Assembly: GCF_964340395.1 (NCBI RefSeq)
Contig: NC_135567.1
Span: 9,294,158-9,358,157, forward strand
Reading direction: 5' to 3'
Length of the DNA stretch: 64,000 nt
From: Glandiceps talaboti
Lineage: Eukaryota; Hemichordata; Enteropneusta; Spengelidae
Position numbers and translations under genes: made by a program. Shown piece after piece: positions 49,521 to 61,581 of the stretch. Position 1 is the first letter of the stretch. Each line of letters starts with the position of its first letter. The notes beneath the pieces were generated by a model, which was given only the letters and a program-made list of their open reading frames with translations, was not told the DNA's origin and made no database searches.

Positions 49521-50238
49521 ACCATGTGTGGACAGATATACGATAAGAAGAGATACAGTTCTTGTCTAATTATTGCATTGGACATGTGTATCTTGTCTAT
49601 CTCCGTGTGTGACTGAACAAGATCCCAAATATCCAGAAACCGAACACCCATCCCCCCAAACACCCATCGAATCATTTTACTCATATCATAATATATATGA
49701 TTCGCCGAGGTGGTATAGGATTCAAATGAATGGGTAGAAGTCGGTGGATGTGATAACTTGATGATCACTATTGACTTTGGGCATCGTTTTAAAAGTCTTT
49801 CTACAGCCAATTTGATGGAATACAATCTCTCTAGATAAGATCTGGCTGACCACTGTGGCAAATGAACAAATAAATTGAATAATAAAACTAGTTGCCCGGA
49901 TGAACATTCATTCTGAGGTATGCTATCGAAGAAATCAGCCTCGAAAACCATCGATGAGTGGTTCTGTGCGACACCAGCTCTCATAGCAACGAAAGTATAA
50001 GTTAGATTAAAATTGTCCTCCTTAAATTGTGGAAGGCTAGTTTTGATCTGGTTTAATGTTGATCCACCAGTTAGATATAATTGCTTTCCAGAGAGACACT
50101 TTTCACCATCTTCTTTGGACCACTGTTGACTTCTACACATCATTGGTACAAAGGTAATATTATCAATCCAATATCCATTGGACAGTGGGATGGGTAAATC
50201 TGGACCACATGGTGGAAGATCCAGCTTCACATCCTTGT
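49514..50238 (-). CDS. NXPE-like PC-esterase protein, exon 2
   Basis: Minus-strand terminal exon, acceptor tatatcttccag, phase 1 in, stop TAA at 49,516-49,514; 240 residues. LPPCGPDLPIPLSNGYWIDN, then MMCRSQQW and EKCLSGKQLYL, are the NXPE C-terminal (PC-esterase) landmarks. The family's catalytic GDSTxxQ reads GGSTLNQ. The late DxxH is present (IDKIH). Phase 1 joins this exon cleanly to the signal-peptide exon at 52,249-52,174, giving a 266-residue secreted protein without the neurexophilin half. It cannot join directly to the exon ending at 54,784, which leaves in phase 2. NXPE proteins are secreted or Golgi-type glycoproteins, possibly acting on glycans. Confidence 0.88.
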
Positions 50239-50269
50239 CTGGAAGATATATATATGCAAATGAAAAATT

Positions 50270-52160
50270 AAGAAGGCTGTAGAAAATGAGATGGACACAA
50301 CAGTGAGTTTAATAAAGTGTTGGTCCCTCGGTCGAGTGAGGGCGCCATATAAAGTTATATCGATATAGAGAGTGCTATGTACTGCTTCATACGATAGATC
50401 GACAAGGTTGTTTAATAATCGTATAGTATGCTAGTCTAAAATCAATAATCAAATGTGTCTTGCCTCATTATATTTTATGATCAGTTTGAAGGATTCGGAA
50501 ATAAAATGTAGATGTTCAGTGTACCATGATAGTCACTGCAGTCAGGGGGGAGGGGTCTACCAGTATGGAAACAAATATTTCACGTGAGAGTGTGAAATGA
50601 TAATTTCAACATGTGAAACGTTGATAGGACAGTAATGTTAGTATTTTAAATGGACTGACATACAGAGGTGATAAAGCGAATTCTTAACTAGTTTCTGATC
50701 TTATTAATGAGTAAGACTGAGGTCATAAGTCAAACTGACATGTGCATCACATTGACAATTTAGCTCAATAGAGGCAGTACAGTATTCAAGTAAGCAGATT
50801 ACTGATTAGATCACATAACATATTAAGGGTGTCTGTTAGTTTCATGTTAACCAAATATTCCAAACGAAACTTTGCAAGTGTATAGATATATTGCAATGAA
50901 TTCAAACTTGAAAAGAAATACGAGTGTCACAATAATCTCTGGAAAACTACAAATTGCCAAAAAGTATAAAATCGTCAAAAATGGTTTTGTTTTTTTTAAA
51001 TTTGATATTAAAGTTTAATTCTTGATTTTATTCTATTTAGTTGTCCAATACTAATAGATTTAATCAATATCGTCCAAAAATAGTTTCATCGTTTTTCAGT
51101 TATTTTGAGATTCTCTGAAATAGAATTTTTCATTCAAAATTCTTTATCTGTATAGAGAATTTGACAAAATCTATGAGAATTAATCATATATTCTTAACAA
51201 AACTTTGTAAGGGGTAATTGTAGCTCTATGTCTTCGATAATTTTTTTTAAAAAGGGTCACTTTCGTCCCACAAATCAAAATGCCCTTAATTAGTCTGTAA
51301 AAAGTTATATTTAGGGACATGTGAATGGCGCGTGGAGTGAATGACCTTCAACCTTTGACCTTATGATGGGGTCAAAGTATAGCCCATCCTATTGTGTGCC
51401 ACTTTTGCAAGTTTCATCAATTTTTTTCTCAATTGTACAAAAAAGAAAAAATGAAAACTTAACATATCACACTCATTCATTGCATAGAGTGAACGATTTT
51501 AACATTGACATGATTGTTTCAACTTTCGCGTAATTTTGCAAACTGCTTCAATTCGCTTTTCGGTTTCTTTTCTTTGGACTAATAAGTAACAACATGACCT
51601 TTTCTTCAATCATCAGAAAACAGTTTAGTGTTTTCTATAAGGAATGATGTCTAAATTGTGACTTGTATTAGCGATTGCATGTTCATTTTTTTGTATACCT
51701 GTAATGTGTTTATTTATTACCCCAAACATATAAAAATAACCGCCTTTTTGTGAAAGTAAAATTAATTTCATCAGCAATAGACATAAGATTTCTATATTTC
51801 AATGTTAAAATGAATGACAAACATATATTACAGCAGTAATAGTTGTTTGATTGATGTCTTATGTTTAATTTAGTGTCAATTACGTATGGTCTCTTCGCCG
51901 TGTATGCATGGCGGAGTTGGAAATACTTAGGTGTGTGTATACAGTATGGGGCTTTTGCCGTGTACGCACTGTGGAGTTGGGTTTATGGGTATGTCAGACA
52001 CAGTAAAACAAACGCACATTATTCAGTAAAATAAATGCTACTTTTACACCATAATATATTCATCGTTCAACCTATATGTATCAAGAATTAAATCATATGA
52101 ACCATTTTTGGAGAAGTGCATTTCCTTGCATCCAAACAATCAACAGAAGACTAGTTTAAT
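50270..52160. other. Intron of the short NXPE gene
   Basis: AT-rich intron sequence. A local duplication (ggtctcttcgccgtgtatgc and ggggcttttgccgtgtacgc) lies at 51,888-51,980. I found no extra exon. Confidence 0.5.
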
Positions 52161-52173
52161 ATGTAGTTCCTAC

Positions 52174-52249
52174 CGAGTACGTCCTTCTCAGAATAACAAA
52201 TAGTGCAAAAACATGCGGACATCATTAACGGGAACGTGCGACCTGCCAT
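52174..52249 (-). CDS. NXPE-like PC-esterase protein, exon 1 (signal peptide)
   Basis: Minus strand, ATG at 52,249 in a good context (aaaATGGCA). Ends at CTCG|GTAGGA, phase 1. The peptide MAGRTFPLMMSACFCTICYS, then EKDVL, is a short signal peptide. Joining to 50,238 creates the codon GAC and continues KDVKLDLPPCG. It was too short to be found as an open frame and is supported by the phase match, the signal-like sequence and position. Confidence 0.6.
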
Positions 52250-52544
52250 TTTGAATGTTGAACTATGGGAAGTATCATAATAAACAGGACCTTTTGTATC
52301 AACATAAGCTTGTCCTGTTGTCTAAACAGAATTAATCTGGTCTTCGTATGCCAGGCGATTAGACAGGCTCTCCACGTTCAACTAAATCACCGAAAATTAG
52401 GCAATATCATGAAAATCACAGGTAATCCTATAGTATTTTTCACTGACGCTTACTCAGATTGCATTGCAAATTCCATGTTGAGAGAAAAGACCATTGACTT
52501 GTACATTTATTTGTCATGCTTTCTTATTGGTTTGTCAAAAAAAC

Positions 52545-52648
52545 CTGAAATCTCATGTGAATGCGAAATCTCGCGTGATTGCGTAACATCATTTTCATCT
52601 AAATGACGTTGCAATCACGTGAGATTTCACAGTCACGCGATATTTCAG
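52545..52648. repeat. Short palindromic element
   Basis: Arms of about 42 bp (ctgaaatctcatgtgaatgc... opposite ...gcgatatttcag), about 80% matched, with a 20-bp loop. Both contain CG-rich 'tcacgtgagatttc' like words. Confidence 0.7.
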
Positions 52649-52937
52649 TTGTTTATTGGTAAAGTGATGAGAAATCATCACAAAAAATAAATACATCAGA
52701 ATGAGGACTATAGCAGTCAAGTAGGACCAAACAAGTCCATGCACGTCACGTGTTCACACTGTTACGAAATTACGTTATACGTATAAATGGACTAACATTA
52801 CACTGCAGTACAACTTGTCATATGATTCCTAATAGAAACACTATAGAGGTTTAGATACACGTTAGAACGCGTACGCGTGTGGGAGCGGTATCCTGCAGAC
52901 GTACAGGTAATGACGCGTACAAAGGTGTGTTTAGTTT

Positions 52938-53410
52938 ACGCGTTAAGAACACAAATGTGAAAGACATAGAAAGACATTGGAATGTGTACGCATGTTTTGT
53001 CATGTCTGTCCAGAAAGTAACACATAACATGACTTTGTTTTCTAAATATGTCGGTACTTGTCGGCATTTTTGACGAACTTAGATATACAAAATACGACAA
53101 TCATTTGATAGAAGAAAAAGGACAAAAACTTAAGACATATTTACAATTACTTGTAGACTGCCATTTTGACGTAGCATCCTCTTATACAGAAGTGTGCGTT
53201 GCTTCGAATCACGTGACTTTGACACTACAAATATATATGAATTGGCACATGGAAACGTCTCTACTATTTCACACACATCCGACAAGAGAGTCTTTTTCTT
53301 TTCTTTTTTTTCTTTTTTTTATTTCAAAACCAAAAAGAAAGAACATCCGACAAGAGAGTCTTTGTATGACAATGAAATGACAAATTAACATGTCTAGACT
53401 TACCAATAAT
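52938..53410. repeat. Dispersed repeat, inverted copy at 57,830-58,165
   Basis: Reverse-complement similarity to 57,830-58,165 over most of its length. Examples are gttaagaacacaaatgtgaa opposite ttcacatttgtgttcttaac and catgtctagacttaccaata opposite attggtaagtctagacatg. It holds an extra T-rich/CT-rich segment at about 53,275-53,340. Confidence 0.8.
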
Positions 53411-53485
53411 TTTAACCTTCAAATTATTGCCAACTTCGACATCTTTGTCTTTGTTTCTAAGAAGAAAGTGAAATATTTCTGTTTA

Positions 53486-53594
<109 letters not shown>

Positions 53595-54572
53595 CTCATT
53601 TTTGCATTAACTATAAGAAAATATTGTGGATTATATTATACCAGTATATTAATGGCGCATTGGTCTAGACATCGAACTAGTCTGACATTGAGAGATCTGA
53701 CATCGAGAGATATGATCGGTCGAGACATCGAACTGGCACGTCTAAAATGAGCGATAATGCACAGTTGGCACAGTCCAAATTTTGATGTCCACTGTTGTTA
53801 ATCTACGCGAGCGTTGTAGTCGATAGTCGGCCGCCGGGATACCGATCTAGTTAAATCTGTGAATTGTCAGAGGAGGATTTTCTCAATGAGACAATATTTT
53901 ATGGGAAATTACGACGGAAATTTCAAAAAGCAGCCAAGTTATCGCGTATTTGTACAAATCATCGCCTACTAAGGTCAAGGCATGCACACGATCGGTTCTA
54001 GTACTAGTAGTAGTACCGTCTAGCCTCGGTTGGAGTGGAAACAAGTGAGTTGTCCTGTTTGTCATAAAATGAAGCAAGTGTAGGAGCTTACACTGGCCGA
54101 CTTACCATTAATCTAAGTGAAAATTTATCTGGAATCCTGTCCTAGGGTATCAGTCATCAATCCGAGAGGGAAAACCTCAAACCCGAAAACCTACTGACGT
54201 AACTTCCAGTAATATAAATACATTGTAAATATCAACCTGCCGCCATGTTACTCCACCGAGTCGCGATCTCGGCCGGGCACGAAGCATGCTGTATTCAATA
54301 AACCACTACAACTTTATACCTTGAGTCAAACAGGTTGTTTATTTATCACTGTACACTTTTAATGAGACGGTCTATGTACAGATTATCCCTAGAAACGACT
54401 AGCAGATAAAATAAATCCAGTCGCTGCACGACGTTCACGTTGAAGCCCAGATCAGCTGTATTGAAAGCAGCGTTGTTGTTATGCAAATTAGTCACAGGGG
54501 GCGCATATGAAACTCGAAAACGTTAGTTCTTATCTTGTTTCCGATATTTTCAATATACTGGTATAATAAAAT

Positions 54573-54716
54573 AGCGATAAACCACTCCCTAGGGAAGTTA
54601 TACCACCCGGTTTTGACCAGTGAACTCAATATATGCACTCGCTATCACTCATGCGTATATTTTGTTCACTGGTCAAAAACTCTTGGTATACCATCCCCAG
54701 GGGGTGGTTTATTGCT
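54573..54716. mobile_element. Candidate fold-back MITE
   Basis: Arms of 53 bp (agcgataaaccactccctag...gaccagtgaac opposite gttcactggtc...gtggtttattgct) with a 38-bp loop, about 80% paired. It lies about 70 bases downstream of the last visible NXPE N-terminal exon. Confidence 0.65.
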
Positions 54717-54783
54717 TAAATAATATCTAACTTTTTTCTGATGGCAAGTTTTGTTTTATTTGTTTCTTTATTGCTCCACTTAC

Positions 54784-55323
54784 GTTTCCATGAAATAAGA
54801 GACAACTTCATCTGATGCATGTCTTGAGACAGATTTGGCATGGCTCGTTTGTGTTAAGTCCTGACAGGACAACCTCGATGGCTTGTTACAAACCATTAAT
54901 GTTTTCCCCAGGGACACAGTATTGGTAAACTCGCACTTATCTTCCCAAATGCCTTCAGTTTCTGTTGAACACTGTTGTTCTTCTTCTCTTGTACCTTGTC
55001 TAAAAATACCGTGCCATCCCCCGCGGTCATCATTTTGTGAACGCAATGTATTAGAGTAAATAACTGTTTCCCGAGTGTACCACATCACGATGGAAATGGT
55101 TACTTCTCCTTCCCAAGCAGCGTAGAAGTACACACTGTACGTTCCATTGCCGTAGTCAAAAATCGTACCAGGGTTTCGCTTGTGTTGTACTTCATCGTAC
55201 ATCACTCCTTGGAAAAAGTCTCCTCCTTTCCACCGTCGATTACCGTACTCATCAAATGCTTCAATCACAACATGAATATATTCTCCCTTGCTGAACACGT
55301 TTCCGCTCTCAAATAGATAAACT
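54784..55323 (-). CDS. NXPE-like protein, exon 3 (neurexophilin-like domain)
   Basis: Minus strand, acceptor ttttattctcag, phase 2 in. Donor GAAAC|GTAAGT, phase 2 out. About 180 residues: VVIEAFDEYGNRRWKGGDFF, then IFDYGNGTYSVYFYAAWEGE. These are the 'a.D..GN.r..GGD.f.a' and 'v.D..NGTY...f...W.G...v.v' blocks of NXPE/neurexophilin Ig-like domains. A Cys-rich stretch follows (EDKCEFTNT, MVCNKPSRLSC) as in NXPE proteins. The next exon is not identified: the esterase exon at 50,238 has the wrong phase, so either a small exon is hidden in between or the gene ends differently. Confidence 0.88.
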
Positions 55324-55661
55324 CTGAGAATAAAATTGTGATGAGAAAACATTTTGTTAAGCTGATTCTACTACCAAACCAGAGTAGCTATATATATAAA
55401 TATAGGAACAAAGGAAAACCGTCTATTTTTTTATTAGCCCCAGTATGTGGTAAATCAGGAATCTTCTAAACCAGAATTATTACTTCAAAACTCCATTTTA
55501 TGACAGAATAGTACCACAATTGTCTTTAAACCATATTTAAGTGCTAATTTACATATTAGCATATCGTTAATATACGGAATGCCTTTCAACCAATAGCAAC
55601 TCGCCATTTACGCTGCAATTTGGATTTAATGGTAATTTAACAGAACTAAATATTTCCTTAC

Positions 55662-55984
55662 TTTGATTTCTCTGCCGATGTTGTACCAGATGATCCATAG
55701 CTGACGTCAAAACAGGTTGATAATGAACTTCTTTCATCTCTGACAAGATTACTGTAAGACCATTCTAATTCATCCACGATTCCAATCCATTCCATCCCAA
55801 AATGATTATATTCAATGTACGGGAAAAGACTCTTGTCAAATGTTGTCTCCTTTGCTTGTCTCTTTCTAATTTGATGGACTGGATGAGTTGATTGGCTAGT
55901 GCATTCTTCTGTCATGTCTACTTCATATGTGTTTTGGAATCCTGCCTTCATGGGTATTCTGTCTATGATTAACTGTTGAAATAG
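55662..55984 (-). CDS. NXPE-like protein, exon 2
   Basis: Minus strand, acceptor ttacttcatttgtag, phase 0 in. Donor TCAAA|GTAAGG, phase 2 out, 107 codons. The peptide begins LFQQLIIDRIPMKAGFQNTY and contains a dibasic-rich RKRQAKET and FGMEWIGIVDELEWSYSN. It is the stem region between the signal anchor and the neurexophilin-like domain. Membership rests on perfect phase agreement with both neighbours. Confidence 0.8.
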
Positions 55985-56701
55985 CTACAAATGAAGTAAG
56001 AAACGGGTGTTATACAAATCACAGCTTGTGTAGAGGTAATATCGCTCGTAAAATGAACACAAACATACAAAGCATTGCATTATTTTCATATCCATTTCCT
56101 TTTGTATAGTACTTGTTACTGTTTTCCTGCCCATTTGTGTTCTCAATAGACTTTATTTTTCGTTTTACGTTTGTCAGTATATTTTAGCTCCATCTATTTC
56201 CACTAAATAGTTTTAATAAATAAATTCTACAACCCACTAATTTTATGTCAGATTTCTCAGGAAAGATCAAAAGTTCGAAATAAGTAAGGTAAATAATTCA
56301 GCCTACCAACTTGTATTTTACAAAAAATATATATACTTCAAATCCTGGCTAAGCAAAAAAGAAGACAATTCATTTAATTTTAGTAGATTGTTCAAGTACC
56401 CTGTTACAAACTTATTTCTAAGCAAAGAGATATTTCATTAATAGGGTTACAGGACAAATGGTGCAGTTAAACCACATGATTTTTGAACACAGACACATAA
56501 TATAGACTATGGTATCGAGGCGAGAAGTGAACGTCTACCAACGACATTCAGCACTTGCAAAGTAAAGCATTACAACTTATTCGTGGACGTTTTTCGCCAT
56601 AACATGTGCAAATCTGTATATCTGTAAATACGCCAATTCCACGTAGCAATTTGCATACCATATACATACTAAATATAAAAATGTTGGAGAACTTTACTTA
56701 C

Positions 56702-56785
56702 CATGATCTCTACTACAGGTCCAACGGATAAACCAACCAAAAATGCAAATACATTTCTCAATGAACGAAATCTCGCAATAGTCAT
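56702..56785 (-). CDS. NXPE-like protein, exon 1 (signal anchor)
   Basis: Minus strand, ATG at 56,785, donor ATCATG|GTAAGT, phase 0. 28 codons: MTIARFRSLRNVFAFLVGLS, then VGPVVEIM. A short basic N-terminus plus a hydrophobic segment suggests a type II signal anchor or signal peptide, as expected for this family. It has a close paralogue at 47,269. Confidence 0.75.
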
Positions 56786-57015
56786 TTTGAAACTATGGTC
56801 TGGACAAAATATACATCTACCACTTACTATGTTAACCTTTGGGCAATTAATGTTAATGTGACACGTGCATATGTATTAATATGTGACATACCCATTTATT
56901 TAATACTTCTATAAGCAATATTGACAATTGCCATAGCAACGTAATAGGTGTAAATCGTATAAAGCATGAATTATGTGTCTGTGTGTATGAGATGTTGTAC
57001 AGTCTGTCACATTAC

Positions 57016-57248
57016 AGGGCTTACCAATCTGATTAAAATCCGATGTGTAGATAGGCTACGGTTGTTTTTGTTACCTTTACTTCATCGTAATTGTGTCTTT
57101 TACATGCGTCTTTTGTCTTCCGGGTGTTACCGCCTATCTCACCCAGAAGACAAAAGACGCATGTAAAAGACACAATTACGATGAAGTAAATGTAAAAAAA
57201 GAGCCGTAGCCTATCTACACATTGGATTTTAATCAGATTGAGGGCTTA
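57016..57248. mobile_element. Hairpin DNA element with perfect 8-bp target duplication
   Basis: The element 57,025-57,240 (or one base longer at the left) has termini CAATCTGATTAAAATCCGAT opposite their inverse. Arms are about 90 bp and highly matched (for example tcgtaattgtgtcttttaca on both). The loop is about 27 bp. It is flanked by AGGGCTTA at 57,016-57,023 and 57,241-57,248. An 8-bp duplication is typical of hAT-type insertion. It is non-coding. Confidence 0.9.
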
Positions 57249-57726
57249 AGTGATTATAGGTGATATAAGGCAAAACATATTGATGGCTTGCTAACTAGTC
57301 ACGCATATCTGAACAAACATGATATAAAACCTAGTATAATGGACCAATCTGTGCAGATTAATACCCTAGATATTTTGCAAATATTGCTGCCAAATACCAA
57401 TGCTAGGAATTATTCACATATTGTTGTGCAGTACAAAGTTAATAACTGTTCTGTAATTGTTGCCAAATTTTTAATTTGTATAGTATTGTAATATGGAATA
57501 TAGAGGCGAGCAGCCTATCAATTTGATTGTGTTAACATATAGAGTTTTGTGTAATTCTACTTCAAGAGGTCAATGAACTATCGGTGAAATCGAGACCTAC
57601 CTTTAAAGGCCCGGCTTTCAATCCCAGGTTCTCGCATTAGTGGCTACTCCGCCCCGCAAACATCACCTTATCTACTGTCAGTAAATAGAATGCCTAACGC
57701 ATGCATATCAATTTCAAGTTTTACTG

Positions 57727-57826
57727 NNNNNNNNNNNNNNNNNNNNNNNNNNNNNNNNNNNNNNNNNNNNNNNNNNNNNNNNNNNNNNNNNNNNNNNNNN
57801 NNNNNNNNNNNNNNNNNNNNNNNNNN
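57727..57826. other. Assembly gap (100 N)
   Basis: Exactly 100 N, a usual placeholder for a gap of unknown size. It falls at the edge of the inverted copy of 52,938-53,410. Confidence 0.99.
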
Positions 57827-57829
57827 GCT

Positions 57830-58440
57830 TAAAATTGTTGGTAAGTCTAGACATGTTATTAATCATTTCACTGTCATAAAAAGACTCCTTTGTCTGATGT
57901 GTGTGATTCGAAGCAACACACATTTGTTTTTCAAAGGATGTTACATCAAAATGGCTGTCTACACGTAATTGTAAATGCGTCTTAAGTTTTTGTCATTTTT
58001 CTTCTATTAAATATTTGTCGTATTTTATCAAAGGTCGGCAAAAATGCAGACAAATACTGGCATGTTTAGAAAACAAAGTCATGTTATGTGTTGCCTTCTG
58101 GACAGACATGCCAACGCACGTGTACACATTCCAATCTCTTTCACATTTGTGTTCTTAACTAACGATCTCATGATCGTAACAAAATTAGCATATATTCTTT
58201 TGTCTAAGGGATGACGTAATGTCTGGCCATACTATAATTGCAATCAGATCATGGCGGGTCAATTTAAATGTCAATTTAAATGTCAATTTATTACTTTGGT
58301 AATACTATACAAACCCTGTTTTGGACCACCATAGTTGCAGATTAGTTGTCAGTCATGGACAATGTATTATTACAGTGACCAGGGTGGTTATGTTTTGGTT
58401 ATATTTGATTTGGAATTAAAATGGATTGTTGAGAGTGATA
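57830..58440. repeat. Inverted copy of two separated segments
   Basis: 57,830-58,165 is the reverse complement of 53,410-52,938. Next to it, 58,190-58,440 is the reverse complement of 47,930-47,640. Segments that are 5 kb apart on the left are adjacent here. Confidence 0.8.
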
Positions 58441-58499
58441 AAATGCAATAACAAATTGAAAATATTATACTCTTACCCATACAAATTGAAAAAAAGGGC

Positions 58500-59075
58500 A
58501 GAGAATTCAATAATTTTATTGTAAAGGTGGCCATTTTGAATGTATAATGAGGTCACATGACCAATATTTGCATATTTTGGGGATGCTTTTTTATGACCAG
58601 TTCAAAAATATATGGTTTCATCAGATCATCATTGGTCAGTTTGGCCTCAAACAATCCTGCAATATGGTACTTCCACTCATTGAATTGCATGCAAAAATAA
58701 CGAGTTACCACATTTTTACCAGGGTGAAAATCAAAATTACATACATAAATCTTTACATATTATGTAATATTTCTATATTATTCCACAGGCTGGTAACATT
58801 GAGGGCTAAAATTCTATAAAAAACTGAGAACTTTGTACTCTCACCAATACAGATTATAAAAATGTGAAAAATATTTCATAACTTTACTGGTTTGGTGGCC
58901 ATTTTGAATATTTAATGAGGTCACATAGCAAAAATTTGCATATTTGTGGAAATTATTATATATGTAGATTCCATAAATATATAGTTTTCCTGGGTCATCC
59001 TTGGTCAGTTTGGACACCAGGTGTTATGTAACATGGTACCAACACCTATATTATACCTTCTCAGGGGCTTAGGGT
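58500..59075. repeat. Two tandem units of a dispersed repeat
   Basis: Two units share ggccattttgaatgt(at)(t)aatgaggtcacat, atttgcatattt, and ttggtcagtttgg. Single copies of the same family occur at about 25,195-25,345 (taatgaggtcacctgtgc, ggtcagtttggacaccaggt) and about 23,790-23,925. Confidence 0.8.
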
Positions 59076-59529
59076 TCAAAGTGTTAAAATTAAGCAATAA
59101 CCCCCGCCGAAGGCTGGTATACACAAGATTTTGGCACAATCCGCGATATATAGCACGAGCTGAATGGCGAGTGCTACTATGGAGCGAACTGTACCAAATT
59201 CGAGTTATTGCTATTATATTATATCAAAATATTTCTTCTAAATGTGATTCTGTGGTTATTTATATACCTGAAAAGGCGAATTCGAACGTACAGAAAAAGA
59301 TCGTCGGGAACGACCATATTTTGATGAGTGGATACGTTCATGTCGCCCACACACACACACTGCATGAACACAAACCATACACTGCATTGCATTGCATTGA
59401 TAAATTATTTTATTTACATCATATAATTCATAACGAAAACGAGTTGAAAACTAGCAACAAAGAAAACGGGGCAAGAGGTCAAAGAAAGTAACAATTTTGT
59501 TTGGATATTTACATAAGAACAATACAATC

Positions 59530-60336
59530 ATGCTATGGGCGTGGTCTTGTTGCTAGGCAAATTTATGTACATTTTTGAATTTTTACTCAATTCTCTATTA
59601 ATCCCTGTTATCTTTGTGAAATACACAACCGTTTGGCTGTTACTATGGGCGTGGTCATGGTTGCTAGGGATATTTGCATACATTTTTTAAAATGTTTTCT
59701 CATTTGCCAACCAGAAGATATTGTTAATTAAACAAAATATACTGTCATTTGCTAAGGGTGTGGTCATAGTTGCTTGAGCCAATTTTGTCAACATGTTTTG
59801 AAGAAAATCTGCAGAATAACACTTTCAGAAATATCTCACTAACTTTCAGACTCATTGACCAAGTACTTTTTGAAATATAAGTTTTCGACCACAAATGAAC
59901 ATTTTTACACCTAATTGGCATATCGCTCTTGGAATCATTGTATACTTAATATTTCTTCGTCCATACACCCCTAGATGCATTCCCATTAAATTTCAGCCCA
60001 ATCTGCTCAGTCGTTTTGGAATTATAGATTTTTGACCAAAAAGGCACATTTGTAGCCCTAATTTGCATATCACTGATGGGACCATGAACAATTCTTAGTA
60101 AAATCCTCCTGAAGACCGTTTCACCCAAATTTCAACCCATAGTGTTTGAGTTTAAGGTTTATGACCAAAAATCACATTTTTTGACCCAACTCACAATATG
60201 GTGTTAAGATCATTTTGATTTGAACAATTTCACAACTAGACACCCAAGGTAATGGACCCATCAAATATCATGGCAATCGGTTCAGTGGTTTTGACTTTAA
60301 GTTGTTTACACACACACACACACACACACACACAGA
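59530..60336. repeat. Diverged tandem repeats ending in (CA)n
   Basis: Three units of about 110 bp carry gggcgtggtc.tggttgctag (59,537; 59,645; 59,755). Three units of about 120 bp follow with ttttgaccaaaaa.gcacattt...ttgcatatcac.gatgg. A (CA)n run ends it at 60,309-60,335. It appears to be a decayed dispersed element. Confidence 0.7.
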
Positions 60337-60628
60337 CGTGGTTGATCCATATATAACCTCAGTTCAGTTGTGTTAATAAAAAATCTGGCTCTTGATAGTT
60401 TCATGCACATTTCCTACAAGGTATCCACATCCACCTAGATATCATTTCAGAGGGTACATAGATTATGAAAAATATGGACAACCTTTTACAGTATAATCAT
60501 GATGTCTGATAAGCTCAAATTCTGGCCAACTGGGTATTACATATGAATGGGTTTTTTATTTGTATGAATTCTCATGTGTAATTTCATATTACAAATTTCA
60601 TTAAAATGTTTACTTCATGATACAAATA

Positions 60629-61581
60629 TCATTTATCATTTGTATGGAGTCTCATGTGAGCATTTAGATTAGTTACTTGGTGAAAACCTTTACCACACTC
60701 CTTACATACAAATGGTCTTTCACTTGTATGGATTCTCATGTGTACTTTCAAATTACCACTATGAGTAAAACTTTTACCACACTCCTTACATACAAATGGT
60801 CTTTCATTTGTGTGGCTTCTCATGTGTACTTTCAAATGACCATTTTGAATAAAACTTTTACCACACTCCTTACATACAAATGGTCTTTCATTTGTGTGGC
60901 TTCTCATGTGTACTTTCAAATCACCACTTTGAGTAAAACTTTGACCACATTCCTTACATACAAATGGTCTTTCATTTGTATGGATTCTCATGTGTACTTT
61001 CAAATGACTACTTTGAGCAAAACTTTTACCACACTCCTTACATACAAATGGTCTTTCATTTGTATGGATTCTCATGTGTACCTTCAAATGACTACTTTGA
61101 GTAAAACCTTTACCACACTCCTTACATACAAATGGTCTTTCATTTGTGTGGGTTCTCATATGTCTTTCCAAATAAGCACATCGAGCAAAACATTCATCAC
61201 ACTCCTTACATGCAAATCGTCTTTCATTTGTGTGGATTCTCATGTGCTTTTTCAGATCACCATTTTGAACAAAACTTTCACTACACTCTTCAAGTACAAA
61301 TGACCTTTCATTTGTATGCATTCCGTTGTCATCTCTTATATCACCATAACCTACACAATGTTCCTCAGAGTTTGGCGGAGATTGTTCATTGCTAATAATA
61401 TCACTATTTTCACATGCAATTATAGTTTGTTGAGAATTCTGGCTCTCATTGGTCACTAACACATCACAGTCACTTCTTGTTCTGTACTCTATACAATGCT
61501 CCTCAGTGTCTTCTTCAACCATGACTTCATCCAATGTAACAAGTCCATGTTGACAAAGACAATCTATTACCATGAATTTAT
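60629..61581 (-). CDS. C2H2 zinc-finger protein, exon 2
   Basis: Minus strand, acceptor tttgtgtcaacag, phase 1 in, stop TGA at 60,631-60,629. An acidic N-terminal part ([11 protein letters not shown] and on) precedes eight finger units. Seven have intact C2H2 (CKEC..., HLKVHMRIH type). The first in order has lost its first Cys (FVLEEC). Linkers are HTNERPF, a variant of TGEKPF. Contact residues differ among fingers (QSSHLK, QSGDLK, QNGHLK, HSGNLK, QVTNLN), so a long DNA site is likely. There is no KRAB, SCAN or BTB. An AATAAA lies about 70 bases downstream (60,560-60,555, minus strand). Nuclear DNA-binding regulator by family. Confidence 0.95.

Noticed and set aside
53883-54077. 64-codon minus-strand frame between the two NXPE genes, tested as the missing exon
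   Set aside because: No NXPE resemblance and no splice-site pair giving the required phase 2-to-1 change.
57690-57968. Frames running through the N gap
   Set aside because: They depend on unknown bases.
60677-61395. Plus-strand frames over the zinc-finger exon
   Set aside because: Antisense shadows of the finger repeats (THMRIH type pattern on the minus strand).
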